Source of the DNA: an uncultured Sphingomonadaceae bacterium
Lineage (GTDB): Bacteria > Pseudomonadota > Alphaproteobacteria > Sphingomonadales > Sphingomonadaceae
Assembly: GCA_947496865.1 (NCBI GenBank)
Contig: CANMEE010000001.1
Coordinates: 1,665,501 to 1,729,500 of the forward strand
Length of the DNA: 64,000 nt
Reading direction: 5' to 3'
The notes beneath the pieces were generated by a model. The model did not search any database, was not told the origin of the DNA, and saw only the letters and a program-made list of their open reading frames with translations. Below, piece after piece: positions 7,634-16,929 of this stretch. Within the stretch, counting starts at the first letter, position 1. Each line of letters opens with the position of its first letter. Position numbers and translations under genes: made by a program.

Positions 7634-8128
7634 ATGACAATGTCGAGAAGCCTTGTAATCTTGTCTTTAATCCTGGCGCCCGGCGCGGTTATTGAGGCCG
7701 CCCATGCACAAATAACGACAGATGATAGCACCCTCGCTTTGATCGAAAATGCGCGCCGGTTGGTCGCGGTTGATGCAGACGGTTGTCTGAAAAACACCGA
7801 CCCTGACGAAATTGTGGTTTGCGCGTCCTTTGATGCCAATCGTCAATACCGCCTGCCATTTCCCGAATTAATTGTAAGCGAAGAACGGATCAGGGAGCCG
7901 ATTCCGACGGGCAATGCGGAATTTGTCAATACCGGGCGTTGCTATGTCGATGCCAGTGAACGCAAATGTTTCAAAGGTCTGCCGGTCTTCAGCGTTTCTT
8001 TTGGCGGGGCGGGCGGCGGTGTTGGCGGACCAGCAGGAAGATTGTGGCAAGAGATAACGCCCGGCGTGCCGGATGAAAATTATGTCAAACAGGTGCAGAT
8101 TAAGGCGAACAAGCCGGAGCAAAAATAG
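7634..8128 (+). CDS. Hypothetical secreted protein (164 aa)
   Basis: An N-terminal signal peptide (hydrophobic stretch with cleavage after AHAQ, near residue 26) precedes about 138 mature residues. The segment DPDEIVVCASFD resembles the DEIVVCG motif repeated in many short uncharacterised sphingomonad envelope proteins. Four Cys residues could form two disulfides. A Gly-rich stretch (GGAGGGVGGPAG) lies near residue 125. The ribosome-binding site AGGGGAG lies just before ATG 7634, with an in-frame ATG two codons on. It lies between glpX (divergent) and hom (convergent). The function is unknown. Confidence 0.7.
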   Translation: MTMSRSLVILSLILAPGAVIEAAHAQITTDDSTLALIENARRLVAVDADGCLKNTDPDEIVVCASFDANRQYRLPFPELIVSEERIREPIPTGNAEFVNTGRCYVDASERKCFKGLPVFSVSFGGAGGGVGGPAGRLWQEITPGVPDENYVKQVQIKANKPEQK

Positions 8129-8133
8129 CGGCT

Positions 8134-9432
8134 TTAATCCTCGTCGCTGAGCAGGTGCATAACCACCGGGGCCCCTTGCAGACTGCTTGAGTTTGACAGC
8201 CTTTCGAGGCTCTCGATAACATCGCGCTCCAGACTTTGATGGGTCACCATGGAAATCAATACGGAGCCTTCGTTGGTTTTTTCGGTCTGGATAAGGCTTT
8301 CGATCGATACTTTGGCGTCGCGCATGGCTGCCGTTATTTCAGCTAACACGCCAGGCTTGTCGGCTACGATGAAACGGATATAGCTTTTTCCTGTGCGATT
8401 ACCGCTTTCGGCGCGCTCGCTTCGGACCATTTGGTCCACCGGCATGGCGAAAACTGTACCACTTTCTCCGCGCGCAATGTCGATCAGATCGGCCACAATT
8501 GCTGAAGCCGTTGGGCCATCACCGGCACCGGCACCTTGAAACATAAGTCGTCCCGAAAAATTGCCTTCGGCAACCACGGCATTGGTCGACCCCTCGACAT
8601 GGGCCAGTGGATGATTTTCAGGCACGAGATAAGGATTTACGCGCTGGAATAGCTTGCCGTCATCGATACGCGCCATACCGAGCAGACGGATGCGATAGCC
8701 CAAGGCCTTGGCTTGTCCAATATCGGCCGCCATGATGCTGCGAATGCCGGACAGTTCAACGCCTTCAAAATCAACGGCCGTGCCGAAGGATAGGGCGGCT
8801 AGAATTGCCAGTTTGTGGGCAGCGTCGACACCGTCAATATCAAAACTGGGGTCCGCTTCGGCATAGCCGAGGTCTTGGGCATCCTTCAAAACCGCGTTGA
8901 AATCGCTGCCATGTTTTTCCATCGTCGCGAGGATATAATTGCAAGTACCGTTCAGGATCCCATAAACCCGTTCGATCCGATTTGCCGCCGCGCCATCACG
9001 CAATCCTTTAATGACCGGAATTCCGCCGGCGACCGCCGCTTCATACTTTAGCGCAACGCCTTTGTCTTCGGCGACACTGGCAAGCTCCATGCCGTGATGG
9101 GCGATCATCGCTTTGTTGGCGGTGACAAAGGATTTTCCCTGGTTCAAACTGTTGCGAGCCAGATCGAGAGCCGGACCGTCAGAGCCCCCAATCATTTCAA
9201 CGACGCAATCAACCTCTGGATCGGCCGCAAAGTCGTTCATATCATCGGCCCATTTATAGGGGCTGAGATCAATGCCGCGATCGCGATCCCGATCACGGGC
9301 CGAAACGGCCACAACGGAGATCGGCCGCCCCGCACGCTGCGCGATCATTGCGCCATTTGCATTGATCAGGCGAATCACGCCGGAGCCAACGGTGCCAAGA
9401 CCAGCCAAAGCGATGCGGAGGGGTGTTGTCAT
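8134..9432 (-). CDS. hom: Homoserine dehydrogenase
   Basis: NAD(P)H-dependent reduction of aspartate semialdehyde to homoserine, the branch point to threonine and methionine. The 432-residue protein has the N-terminal Rossmann loop ALAGLGTVGSGV, the VTANKAMIA segment, the central catalytic region GILNGTCNYIL with the ADPSFDIDGVDAAHKL signature, and a C-terminal ACT domain (FIVADKPGVLAEITAAM). The ACT domain suggests end-product feedback, as in most bacterial homologues. The ATG at 9432 is preceded by AAGG, and the longer ORF would add eleven residues ahead of the fold. No SAM-II riboswitch could be recognised in the leader. Confidence 0.95.
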   Translation of the reverse strand: MTTPLRIALAGLGTVGSGVIRLINANGAMIAQRAGRPISVVAVSARDRDRDRGIDLSPYKWADDMNDFAADPEVDCVVEMIGGSDGPALDLARNSLNQGKSFVTANKAMIAHHGMELASVAEDKGVALKYEAAVAGGIPVIKGLRDGAAANRIERVYGILNGTCNYILATMEKHGSDFNAVLKDAQDLGYAEADPSFDIDGVDAAHKLAILAALSFGTAVDFEGVELSGIRSIMAADIGQAKALGYRIRLLGMARIDDGKLFQRVNPYLVPENHPLAHVEGSTNAVVAEGNFSGRLMFQGAGAGDGPTASAIVADLIDIARGESGTVFAMPVDQMVRSERAESGNRTGKSYIRFIVADKPGVLAEITAAMRDAKVSIESLIQTEKTNEGSVLISMVTHQSLERDVIESLERLSNSSSLQGAPVVMHLLSDED

Positions 9433-9563
9433 GATGGAAGCCTTGAATAGGAGCTGATGGGCCAAGTGAATTGGGATATGCGCCCGTTTAATAGCGCCGC
9501 AGCACTATATTGCCAGCCTGTATATTCGTTGTCGCGCTATCGGCATCGGTTTTTTACGCTCTA

Positions 9564-10415
9564 TTATAAGGTCCGATATTCCGGTGGCCGGGATCGAGGG
9601 CAATTTCCCAAATCTTGTACGACCAGATTATAGTCCCGGCGCGCTTGATTGGCGTTGGCGGCCGAATCACCGGTTAGGGACTCCTCCGGCAGTGATTTGG
9701 GTAAGAAGCAAGCCAGTCGATACCATAGCAGCGAGTTCCGTACCGGCGCCCGCGCGGCTTCATCAACAATCTCGCTGAGCGATACGGCCCAGACCTTTTT
9801 CTGGCCTTCGCGACTCAATATGGTGATGGAAACAGGGTCATTTGTAACGGTTTCCAAGAAAATTTGCGTTTCTCCTTCGCCAATAATGGTGCCTGGAACG
9901 TGAAAAGCGCTGCCGATACGCGCTATGGCTGGCGGTGCGTTGCGCGCCACAATCTCGCGCACAATATTGCGTACACGCTGATCTCTGGCGGCTGTCCAGG
10001 CGATCTGTGCATCGCGGGCGGCAAGCTGAACACTGCCGTTTGTTGCGGCAAGATTGCTCGCAAAGATGATGAAGGATTTTTTCTTAACTTTGGGCGCACG
10101 GCCGCGCTCGTCAACCGGCAGATCGATAATGTAACGAATCGTCTCTGGTATTCCGCCCTGTCCGCGAATCAGCGCATTGGTTGAAGCCACAATATAATAT
10201 CTTTTAGTGCCTGCAGGAGCATCTGGCGCTCGTTCTGGGTCGACTTTGATCGCTTCTTTAACCGTAATATGGGCAATGATTGGCGCATTGACACTCAGGT
10301 CCGCCAGATCCGCATATTGCAATGGATCAGCGGCCACACCGGATTGAGAAAAGGCTGGAAAAACTCCTGTTAACGTCCAGAATAGAGCCATGATCGCGAT
10401 CAGAGTCTTGTGCAT
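9564..10415 (-). CDS. Hypothetical secreted protein (283 aa)
   Basis: A signal peptide with predicted cleavage after AFSQ (residue ~24) precedes about 260 mature residues. The body reads as alternating beta strands: NAPIIAHITVKEAI, YYIVASTNALIRG, KKSFIIFASNLA. No catalytic motif is recognised, and two Cys occur near the C-terminus (ACFLPK, LGNCPRS). The start ATG at 10415 has AGGAAC upstream. It is a single gene between hom and the divergent tonB operon. It is probably periplasmic or outer-membrane associated; the role is unknown. Confidence 0.7.
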   Translation of the reverse strand: MHKTLIAIMALFWTLTGVFPAFSQSGVAADPLQYADLADLSVNAPIIAHITVKEAIKVDPERAPDAPAGTKRYYIVASTNALIRGQGGIPETIRYIIDLPVDERGRAPKVKKKSFIIFASNLAATNGSVQLAARDAQIAWTAARDQRVRNIVREIVARNAPPAIARIGSAFHVPGTIIGEGETQIFLETVTNDPVSITILSREGQKKVWAVSLSEIVDEAARAPVRNSLLWYRLACFLPKSLPEESLTGDSAANANQARRDYNLVVQDLGNCPRSRPPEYRTL

Positions 10416-10678
10416 AATGTTCCTGTAAAGTTCTGCTTTGAGAGGGCTGATAGATAGGCCTTATAGTGCGTTTTTGACAGCTTAATCTATGCTGAACTAA
10501 CAAAGCGATTGCCTGTCTCCATCTACCACGTTAAAACATTTTTAAGACGGCTTTCACCGCAACGAAAAGCTGTTATGCGGAATCAAGGGATCACTGTGGG
10601 CTACTTTCCATTTGTGTTCACTATCTACCTTTTGCGAGGTTGTGATTCCTGAGGGAAGAAAAGGAGTTATGTTTCTGA

Positions 10679-11341
10679 ATGGCTTATGCTGACCAACAAC
10701 AAATGAGTTCGAGCAAGATAGTATCTATTATTCTTGTCGTCCTTATTCACGCGCTGTTTGGATATGCTTTGGTGACCGGACTGGCTTATAGTGCCGTTAA
10801 GAAAGTGGCATCAGAGCTGGATATGATCGATATCCAAGAAGAAGAACCGCCCGAAGAGATTGAGGAGCCACCACCGCCGCCGCCGGATCAGCCGATTGAA
10901 CCGCCGCCGGTGGTCACGCCTCCTCCGATCGTGGCTCCGCCAGCGGCACCCCGGCCGGTGATATCGACGCAACCCGTAGCGCCGCCAGTGGTAGCGCCTG
11001 TGGTTGCTGCACCACCACCGCCACCACCGCCACCGCCGCCACCACAGCGGGCAAATCCGGAGCCAAGAGGGAATCCTGGTAACTGGGCTAATGCTAACGA
11101 CTATCCTTCACGCGCTCTGCGTGAGGAGCGTGAAGGCACGACTAGCTTCCGGGTTACGGTTGGCGCAAACGGCCGAGTCTCCGATTGTCAAATCACAGGG
11201 TCAAGTGGCCATAGTGATTTGGACGCCGCGACCTGCAAGAACATCAAGCGCCGCGCACGGTTCCGTCCGTCGCTGGATAGTGCCGGTAATAAGGTTTCTG
11301 GAACATGGTCTAGCCGTGTCCGTTGGCAGATACCGAAATAA
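10679..11341 (+). CDS. tonB: Energy transducer TonB
   Basis: A 220-residue TonB. A short cytoplasmic N-terminus is followed by one membrane anchor (VSIILVVLIHALFGYALVTGL, with the His of the anchor helix). An acidic then Pro-rich periplasmic spacer (EEPPEEIEEPPPPPP and further PPPPPPPPPP runs) leads to the C-terminal TonB domain (TTSFRVTVGANGRVSDCQI, FRPSLDSAGNKVSGTWSSRVRW). It transmits the proton-motive force from ExbB/ExbD to TonB-dependent receptors such as the one at 46061. An AGGAG site lies 11-12 bases before the ATG, which is slightly long. It is the first gene of the tonB-exbB-exbD-exbD cluster. Confidence 0.95.
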   Translation: MAYADQQQMSSSKIVSIILVVLIHALFGYALVTGLAYSAVKKVASELDMIDIQEEEPPEEIEEPPPPPPDQPIEPPPVVTPPPIVAPPAAPRPVISTQPVAPPVVAPVVAAPPPPPPPPPPPQRANPEPRGNPGNWANANDYPSRALREEREGTTSFRVTVGANGRVSDCQITGSSGHSDLDAATCKNIKRRARFRPSLDSAGNKVSGTWSSRVRWQIPK

Positions 11342-11426
11342 TATGAATCGTGGTGGGACACGTTATTCATCGGTTCTGCTGCAAAACTGTTTTTGAATTC
11401 TAATCTATCCTTGAGGGGAATATATA

Positions 11427-12197
11427 ATGTTTATTGAAATTTTAGCGGCTGCTGGATCAACAGCTCCGAAGAATGCCTTTGGTTTTTGGGAAGCAATGGA
11501 GCAAGGCGGCGTCATCGCGTGGTTCGTGCTCGCTGTTTTGGCCATCATGTCGGTTTCTTCTTTCTATATCCTGTTTTCCAAATTGTTCGAACAGAACAAG
11601 GTTATGAAGCAGGGCCAGGCTGCTCGTGCTTCTTTCTGGAGAGCAAATAGCTTGAAAGAAGGCGCTGCGAAATTGGACAAGAACAGTGCTTATCGTCAAA
11701 TCGTCGACGACGGCATTAAAGCAGAAGAAGATCACGCGCGTTTGACTGATCCGGTGGAAGCCCATGATTGGCTGCACGGTTCGCTGCATCGTTCGCAAGG
11801 ACTGATTAATTCCAAGCTGGCTACCGGCCTGCCATGGCTAGCGACTGTTGGTGCAACATCACCATTTATTGGTTTGTTCGGTACGGTTATCGGTATCTAT
11901 CGTGCACTCATCAAAATCGGTATCGCTGGTCAGGCATCTATTGATGCTGTTGCTGGTCCGGTTGGTGAAGCGTTGATCATGACCGCACTGGGTCTTGGTG
12001 TGGCTGTTCCTGCCGTTCTCGCCTATAACTGGCTCCAGGGTCGTAACAAGCGCATCGCCGAAGATCTCAGCGATTTCTCGAACGATGTTCTTGGTTATAT
12101 CTCATCTGACGGCGCAGTTAAGCCATCTGCTGCTAAAGGCGGCGTGGCAGCTAAACCTGCGACAGCAGCTGCAGCGAAGCCAGCTGCAAAGAAATAA
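11427..12197 (+). CDS. exbB: TonB-system proton channel subunit ExbB (MotA/TolQ/ExbB)
   Basis: A 256-residue inner-membrane protein with three membrane segments (about residues 25-47, 135-160 and 178-200) and the family's large cytoplasmic loop between the first two. The conserved region GLPWLATVGATSPFIGLFGTVIGI and the later ALIMTALGLGVAVPAVLAYN are the MotA/TolQ/ExbB core that forms the pentameric proton channel. The C-terminus is a low-complexity Ala/Lys/Pro tail. The ribosome-binding site is GAGGGGA. It is followed by a long hairpin before exbD. Confidence 0.95.
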   Translation: MFIEILAAAGSTAPKNAFGFWEAMEQGGVIAWFVLAVLAIMSVSSFYILFSKLFEQNKVMKQGQAARASFWRANSLKEGAAKLDKNSAYRQIVDDGIKAEEDHARLTDPVEAHDWLHGSLHRSQGLINSKLATGLPWLATVGATSPFIGLFGTVIGIYRALIKIGIAGQASIDAVAGPVGEALIMTALGLGVAVPAVLAYNWLQGRNKRIAEDLSDFSNDVLGYISSDGAVKPSAAKGGVAAKPATAAAAKPAAKK

Positions 12198-12203
12198 GGT
12201 GCT

Positions 12204-12254
12204 AGCCAGGCCGTTTGCTAGCGGAAATTAGTTTCTCAGCAAACGGCTTTGGCT
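12204..12254 (+). promoter_or_regulatory. Intercistronic hairpin between exbB and exbD
   Basis: Perfect 10-bp arms (12210-12219 and 12238-12247) are extended outward by a further 5 bp (12204-12208 with 12250-12254) after a small bulge. The loop is 18 nt. There is no T tract, so full termination is unlikely; RNA stabilisation or partial attenuation is more plausible. Confidence 0.6.
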
Positions 12255-12328
12255 GCCCCTCATTTTCGAAAAGCGCAGGTATGCCCTGCCTATTTCGATA
12301 AAGTATATTTTTGAGAGGATAGAATCTT

Positions 12329-12850
12329 ATGGCGATGAATGTTGGGGACGGCGGCGGAGTAGAAACTCCTCTATCGGACATTAACACGACCCCGCTCGTG
12401 GACGTCATGCTGGTTTTGCTGATCATTTTCTTGATCGCCGTTCCAGTGGTGATCCAGACAGTGGAGCTAGAACTGCCGGTTCTACCGTTTGAAGTGACGA
12501 CAACCAAACCGGAAAATGTTTTGCTGGCGGTTACGACAACCGACTCTGCAGGGCGTGATCCTGGCGACCCCGATTTTTCGGGTGCTAACCCAGGTGGCAA
12601 TTGCCGGATTTATTGGAACACGACACCGATCGATTCCAATGAATTGGTACAAAGGGCTGTGACCCAGTTGGAAAACCAGATTGAAGCCTTTGGTGGCGTA
12701 GAGAATATGACACCAGAAGATATGCCTGAAGTGCATATTCGTGGTGACATTAACACGCCTTACCGTTGCATTGGCGGCGCAATATTTGCCATGCAACGTG
12801 CAGGTTTTGCCAAGGTCGGGTTCTTGTCGACACCGATTGCAGTTGAATAG
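12329..12850 (+). CDS. exbD: ExbD/TolR-family biopolymer transporter (first copy)
   Basis: A 173-residue inner-membrane protein with one transmembrane helix. The hallmark segment LSDINTTPLVDVMLVLLIIFLIAVPV carries the membrane Asp that relays protons with ExbB. The periplasmic part is longer than in the second copy. It contains an insert rich in Asp, Pro and Gly (DSAGRDPGDPDFSGANPGG) and two Cys (GNCRIY, YRCIGG) that could form a disulfide. The ribosome-binding site is GAGAGGAT. It is the third gene of the cluster. Confidence 0.95.
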   Translation: MAMNVGDGGGVETPLSDINTTPLVDVMLVLLIIFLIAVPVVIQTVELELPVLPFEVTTTKPENVLLAVTTTDSAGRDPGDPDFSGANPGGNCRIYWNTTPIDSNELVQRAVTQLENQIEAFGGVENMTPEDMPEVHIRGDINTPYRCIGGAIFAMQRAGFAKVGFLSTPIAVE

Positions 12851-12893
12851 CCTGATACGGCATTAAGTTTAGAATATTTAAGGAGACGCACTA

Positions 12894-13346
12894 ATGGCTA
12901 TGAGCGGCGGCAGCGATGATGGCGAGCCGATGATGGAAATGAACACGACGCCGTTGATCGACGTCCTGCTCGTTCTCCTCATCATGTTCATCATTACAAT
13001 CCCGGTCCAGACCCATGCGGTTAAACTGGACCTGCCTGTGGATGATCCGAATCCACCACCACCACCACCAATTGAACCTGACAAAAACCGTCTGGGCATC
13101 ACACCTACAAACCAGATATTGTGGAATGATGTTCCTGTGACCTTGAATCAGGTGAAAACTTATTTGGCGCAGACCAAGTCTATGGTTCCAGAGCCAGAAC
13201 TGCAGTTCCAACCGGATGCTGTCAGTGCTTATCTGACCGTTGACCGTGTCTTGGCCGAGATCAAGGATAGCGGCGTGACCAAATTCGGTTTTGTTGGTAA
13301 CGAGCAATATGCCAGCTTTGGTAAGGCAGGCCGTTTGCCTAACTAA
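12894..13346 (+). CDS. exbD: ExbD/TolR-family biopolymer transporter (second copy)
   Basis: A 150-residue paralogue of the preceding gene with the same N-terminal signature (MNTTPLIDVLLVLLIMFIITIPV) and the membrane Asp. A short PPPPPP spacer leads into a compact periplasmic domain without Cys. Two different ExbD proteins beside one ExbB are common in sphingomonads. They could form homo- or heterodimers inside the ExbB pentamer. The ribosome-binding site AAGGAG is strong, and a rho-independent terminator follows. Confidence 0.95.
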   Translation: MAMSGGSDDGEPMMEMNTTPLIDVLLVLLIMFIITIPVQTHAVKLDLPVDDPNPPPPPPIEPDKNRLGITPTNQILWNDVPVTLNQVKTYLAQTKSMVPEPELQFQPDAVSAYLTVDRVLAEIKDSGVTKFGFVGNEQYASFGKAGRLPN

Positions 13347-13366
13347 AATGGGTTAGAATATTTTGG

Positions 13367-13398
13367 AAAGGGCGGTGGAGCGATCCATCGCCCTTTTT
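13367..13398 (+). terminator. Terminator of the tonB-exbBDD operon
   Basis: A 13-bp stem (13367-13379 with 13384-13396, one G-T pair), a GCGA tetraloop and a run of five T. It is 20 bp after the stop of the second exbD. Between it and the next gene end at 13655 I see nothing supported; a 72-codon ORF there lacks any gene-like feature. Confidence 0.85.
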
Positions 13399-13654
13399 GT
13401 ATATAGCATAGGCAACATTGTCGCCCAGCCGGTGCGCCAGTCTGCTATCCTACAGCACTGGGGATACTCGGTCTCTAAGAAGCTGTTGTGGCTAGATATC
13501 ACTCCGTTAAAACGGTTGGGAGCAGCCAGACGTGGAGCTGTCATTATCGGTCACTCACCACACAAAGCGGCGCGGTTTTAAGATCCTGTCAGCGCTTATG
13601 CCGCCCCAATTTGCACAAGGATCAGGATAGCGTTCCCTGTGCAGCTATAGAGCG

Positions 13655-15484
13655 TTAGATCGCGACTTTTGCTTGGGATTTCTCGCTGCCGTTAAACTGC
13701 AACTCGGCAAGCTTAGCGTAGAGACCGCCCTGGGTGATCAGACTGTCATGATCGCCTTGTTCGACAATTTTCCCGTCATCCATTACGATGATCCGGTCGG
13801 CCGATCGGATGGTTGCCAAACGGTGGGCAATAACAATAGTCGTGCGGTCGCGCATCAGTCGGTCTAGCGCGTCCTGCACCAGCTTTTCACTCTCTGCGTC
13901 CAGTGCAGAGGTCGCTTCATCGAGCAACAGTATCGGCGTCTGCCGCAGCAAAGCGCGCGCAATCGCAACGCGTTGGCGTTGGCCTCCGGACAACCGTGTG
14001 CCGGCTTCGCCCATAAAGCTATCAAGCCCCTCGGGCAGATCGCGCAGGAATTTCTCCGCATTGGCCGCGCGCGCCGCCGCCCAAATCTCTTCGTCCGTCG
14101 CTTCCCATTTTCCGTAACGCAAATTGTCGCGAGCAGAAGCGGCGAATAACACTGTATCTTGCGGCACCAGCGCCATGCGTTCCCGAATGTCAGCCGGATC
14201 AGCGGAGGGCAGCGCAACGCCGTCAATCCGCACGCTGCCACTTTGGGGATCATAGAAGCGCTGAGCGAGCTGGAATAAGGTGGATTTACCCGCGCCGGAT
14301 GGGCCAACCACCGCCACGGTCTCACCCGGTGATACTTTGAGTGAAAAATTCTTGAGAGCCGCTGTTTCCAAACGCGTGGGATAAGCGAAACTCACATTAT
14401 CAAAGGAAATCTGCCCTCGCGGTGGTTCCGGCAGCGCGATTGGCGCGGCCGGTGCGGCAATGCCGGGCTCTTCGGACAGCAATTCTGCCAAACGCCCGGC
14501 CGCGCCCGCCGCGCGTAGGAGATCGCCATAAACCTCGGTCAGCGCGCCAAAGGAACCGGCTACCAAGCCGCCGGTCAGGACGAAGGCGGCGATCGTACCA
14601 CCGGAAATGCTGCCATCAGCGACCCCGATCGCGCCGCGCCACATCAACAATGTAATACCGGTAAATACCAATGCGATGACGACGGCGGTCAAAGCCGCGC
14701 GCAGCCTGATCCGTCGTTTAGCCGTGTCAAAGGTGGTTTCAACGGCGCCGCCAAATCTTTCATGCTCGCGGTCTTCCTGACCAAAGGCTTGGACAATTTT
14801 CATCGCCCCCAATGTTTCCGAGACCATCGCGCCAACATCGGCAACCCGATCCTGGCTGAACCGTGAGACATTGCTGAGTTTGCGGCCAATGAAAACAATT
14901 GGCAAAATGACGATAGGAATGCCGAGCAATAATCCTGCTGTCAGAGCCGGTGCCAGCGTGAATAGAAAGATAATGCCGCCGATACCGATAATGATATTCC
15001 GCAAGGCAACTGATACAGTGGTGCCAACGGTTTGCTCGATAACAGCGGTATCCGATGTCATCCGCGATGCAATTTCCGATGGCCGGTTTTCTTCAAAAAA
15101 ACCGGGAGCAAGGCGCAGCAAATTGCGCTGAACAGCCAGTCTGATATCGGCCACGACCCGTTCGCCAAGCCAACTGACAAAATAGAAACGCAGCGCTGTG
15201 GCAACGGCCAATATGGCAACAATCACCAACAAGAGCTGAAAATAAGGCGCGATATCGGTGCCGCCGGACGCAAAGCCCTCGTCAACAATCGACTTGAAGC
15301 CCCAAGGAATAGCCAATGTTGCCATAGCCGCGATAAATAAAGAAACGGCGGCAAAGGCTATCTGCCGCGGGTAACAAATGGCGCGATCCCAAACCATGCG
15401 CAAATTGCCTATTTTCTTAGATGCCGGTTGTTCTGTCTCTGACGGCTTCTTTTCCGGGGCATTGTCATTGGTATTTTTACTCAT
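13655..15484 (-). CDS. ABC transporter, fused membrane and ATPase domains (ABCB type)
   Basis: A 609-residue half-transporter. The N-terminal half has about six membrane helices (residues ~35-310). The C-terminal ATPase has Walker A GPSGAGKST, signature LSGGQRQRVAIARALL, Walker B ILLLDEATSALD and the switch His in IVIAHRLATI. It works as a homodimeric exporter of lipids, peptides or drugs (MsbA/ABCB-like); the substrate is unknown. The ATG at 15484 has GGGG upstream and precedes a hydrophilic N-terminus, while the longer frame would need a GTG at 15559. The 308-bp gap to tspO holds nothing I can name. Confidence 0.9.
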   Translation of the reverse strand: MSKNTNDNAPEKKPSETEQPASKKIGNLRMVWDRAICYPRQIAFAAVSLFIAAMATLAIPWGFKSIVDEGFASGGTDIAPYFQLLLVIVAILAVATALRFYFVSWLGERVVADIRLAVQRNLLRLAPGFFEENRPSEIASRMTSDTAVIEQTVGTTVSVALRNIIIGIGGIIFLFTLAPALTAGLLLGIPIVILPIVFIGRKLSNVSRFSQDRVADVGAMVSETLGAMKIVQAFGQEDREHERFGGAVETTFDTAKRRIRLRAALTAVVIALVFTGITLLMWRGAIGVADGSISGGTIAAFVLTGGLVAGSFGALTEVYGDLLRAAGAAGRLAELLSEEPGIAAPAAPIALPEPPRGQISFDNVSFAYPTRLETAALKNFSLKVSPGETVAVVGPSGAGKSTLFQLAQRFYDPQSGSVRIDGVALPSADPADIRERMALVPQDTVLFAASARDNLRYGKWEATDEEIWAAARAANAEKFLRDLPEGLDSFMGEAGTRLSGGQRQRVAIARALLRQTPILLLDEATSALDAESEKLVQDALDRLMRDRTTIVIAHRLATIRSADRIIVMDDGKIVEQGDHDSLITQGGLYAKLAELQFNGSEKSQAKVAI

Positions 15485-15792
15485 AAGCAAAGCCCCTAGC
15501 AGCCCGATCTTTTGGCTACAATCCTGTTGGCGGTCGGAAATGAAAGGGAAGTCTTCCACCTAATCAACCGGTATTTACTAGATAGGGTTTAATCGCGCGA
15601 TGCCAAGCACCCGTCAGGCGGAACGACCCAAATTGGGATCATTGCCCGCGCTCACCCACCGACCGGTCCAACACACTGGCAAAGCGGCGTGATATTGCCT
15701 AAGAAACCATCATAATATAGCGGTTTTCAGCTGTATGATTCGCTCTGAGCGTCGGACAAGGCGAGGGGCATATTGGGTTAAGGGAAGATAGC

Positions 15793-16341
15793 GTGAACCA
15801 GATCGCATCCAAAGGCCAATTGCGTATGTCACTGTTGCGCTGGGCACTGTTCATCGTTCCGGTGATCGTCGTGCTCGGTTTTATATCGGGACAGGTCGCA
15901 GGATCAGGTGAAGAAAACCGCTGGTTTCAAGCCTTGGTGAAACCCGAGGCACAGCCGCCTGGCTGGATGTTCGGTGTCGCTTGGACGATCCTCTATATAA
16001 TGATGGGCATTGCACTGGCGATGATATTGCACGCGCGCGGCGCCCCGTTGCGCGGCGTCGCCATCATATTATTTCTAGCGCAATATGCGCTCAACCTTTT
16101 CTGGTCACCGCTATTTTTCGGCATGCATCAGATATCAGCCGCCTTTTGGTTGCTCATCACGATTTTCGCGCTGGCTTTTGTCACAACCTTGGTTTTTGGG
16201 CGGATACGAAAAGCCGCTGCCTGGTTGATGGTGCCTTATCTCGCATGGCTCTGTTTCGCTGGGATATTGAACAAGCAGATAGTCGACCTCAATCCAGGCG
16301 CGGAAACCCTTGTCGTGCCTGCGGCCAGTACCCAGATATAA
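15793..16341 (+). CDS. tspO: TspO/MBR family tryptophan-rich sensory protein
   Basis: A 182-residue membrane protein with five hydrophobic segments, as in TspO/peripheral benzodiazepine receptors. The family's aromatic signature is seen in WFQALVKPEAQPPGWMFGVAWTILY and in YALNLFWSPLFFG. The family binds porphyrins and modulates outer-membrane transport or stress responses. The GTG start at 15793 is supported by AAGGGAAG upstream. It is followed 43 bp later by the BMFP gene. Confidence 0.9.
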   Translation: MNQIASKGQLRMSLLRWALFIVPVIVVLGFISGQVAGSGEENRWFQALVKPEAQPPGWMFGVAWTILYIMMGIALAMILHARGAPLRGVAIILFLAQYALNLFWSPLFFGMHQISAAFWLLITIFALAFVTTLVFGRIRKAAAWLMVPYLAWLCFAGILNKQIVDLNPGAETLVVPAASTQI

Positions 16342-16384
16342 CATTAGAAAAGCCAAATTCTGACCCCCAGACGGAGTAATTGAC

Positions 16385-16759
16385 ATGCAAAGCCAGAACA
16401 GATTTTTCGATGACCTCTCCAAAGTCCTGAACGGGCTGGCTGGAACGGTTGCCGGCGTGGGCCGTGAAGCCGAAGCGGGCGCGCGGGAGCGGGCCAAGGA
16501 ATGGTTCGGCGGCATGGATTTCGTATCTCGTGACGAATTTGAAGCGGTCAAGGAAATGGCATCCAAGGCCCGCGCCGAGTCTGATGCGCTGAAAAAGCGT
16601 CTTGATGCATTAGAGAAAGCCGGTACCGCAAAACCAGCGGCACGCGCTGCAACGCGCAAGGCGCCAGCCAAAGCAGCGGCCAAAAAACCAGCCACCCGGA
16701 AGCCGGCGGCCCGCAAGCCTGCGGCAAAGAAAACCACACCGCCAAAGTCCGCGAGCTAG
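16385..16759 (+). CDS. BMFP / UbiK-like accessory factor
   Basis: A 124-residue protein. Residues 1-80 form an amphipathic helix and coiled coil (NRFFDDLSKVLNGLAGTV, VSRDEFEAVKEMASKARAES, LKKRLDALEK), typical of the BMFP family, which includes the ubiquinone biosynthesis factor UbiK. The last 40 residues are a Lys/Ala/Pro tail of KPAARK-like repeats, probably disordered and nucleic-acid or membrane binding. The ribosome-binding site is GGAG. Neighbouring ybjN and proC genes run in the same direction. Confidence 0.8.
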   Translation: MQSQNRFFDDLSKVLNGLAGTVAGVGREAEAGARERAKEWFGGMDFVSRDEFEAVKEMASKARAESDALKKRLDALEKAGTAKPAARAATRKAPAKAAAKKPATRKPAARKPAAKKTTPPKSAS

Positions 16760-16929
16760 TTTTCGTCCCATAGCAGGGCGACTATTTCGTCGCAGCTGAG
16801 CTGATCGATTATCCACAGTCTTCCCACAAACAATATCGGTGGAGGCATAGCCCCGCCTTGCCCTGCATGATGGGCTGGGCCACTAAGACTTGTAATGCAG
16901 GGGCAAAATGCAAATGATGTGGAACCGTA

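Noticed and set aside
9433..9563. SAM-II riboswitch looked for in the hom leader
   Set aside because: No matching pseudoknot pattern could be recognised by eye. A covariance-model search would settle it.
10669..10692. Seven-codon ORF with AGGAG directly before tonB, overlapping its start
   Set aside because: The Shine-Dalgarno is only two bases from this ATG, too close to use. It is better explained as the ribosome-binding site of tonB itself at slightly long spacing.
13399..13581. Open frame after the exbD terminator
   Set aside because: It starts inside the terminator region, has no ribosome-binding site and no protein-like composition.
16809..16817. Perfect DnaA box TTATCCACA
   Set aside because: Single copy in 64 kb, near the frequency expected by chance, with no AT-rich unwinding region or further boxes.
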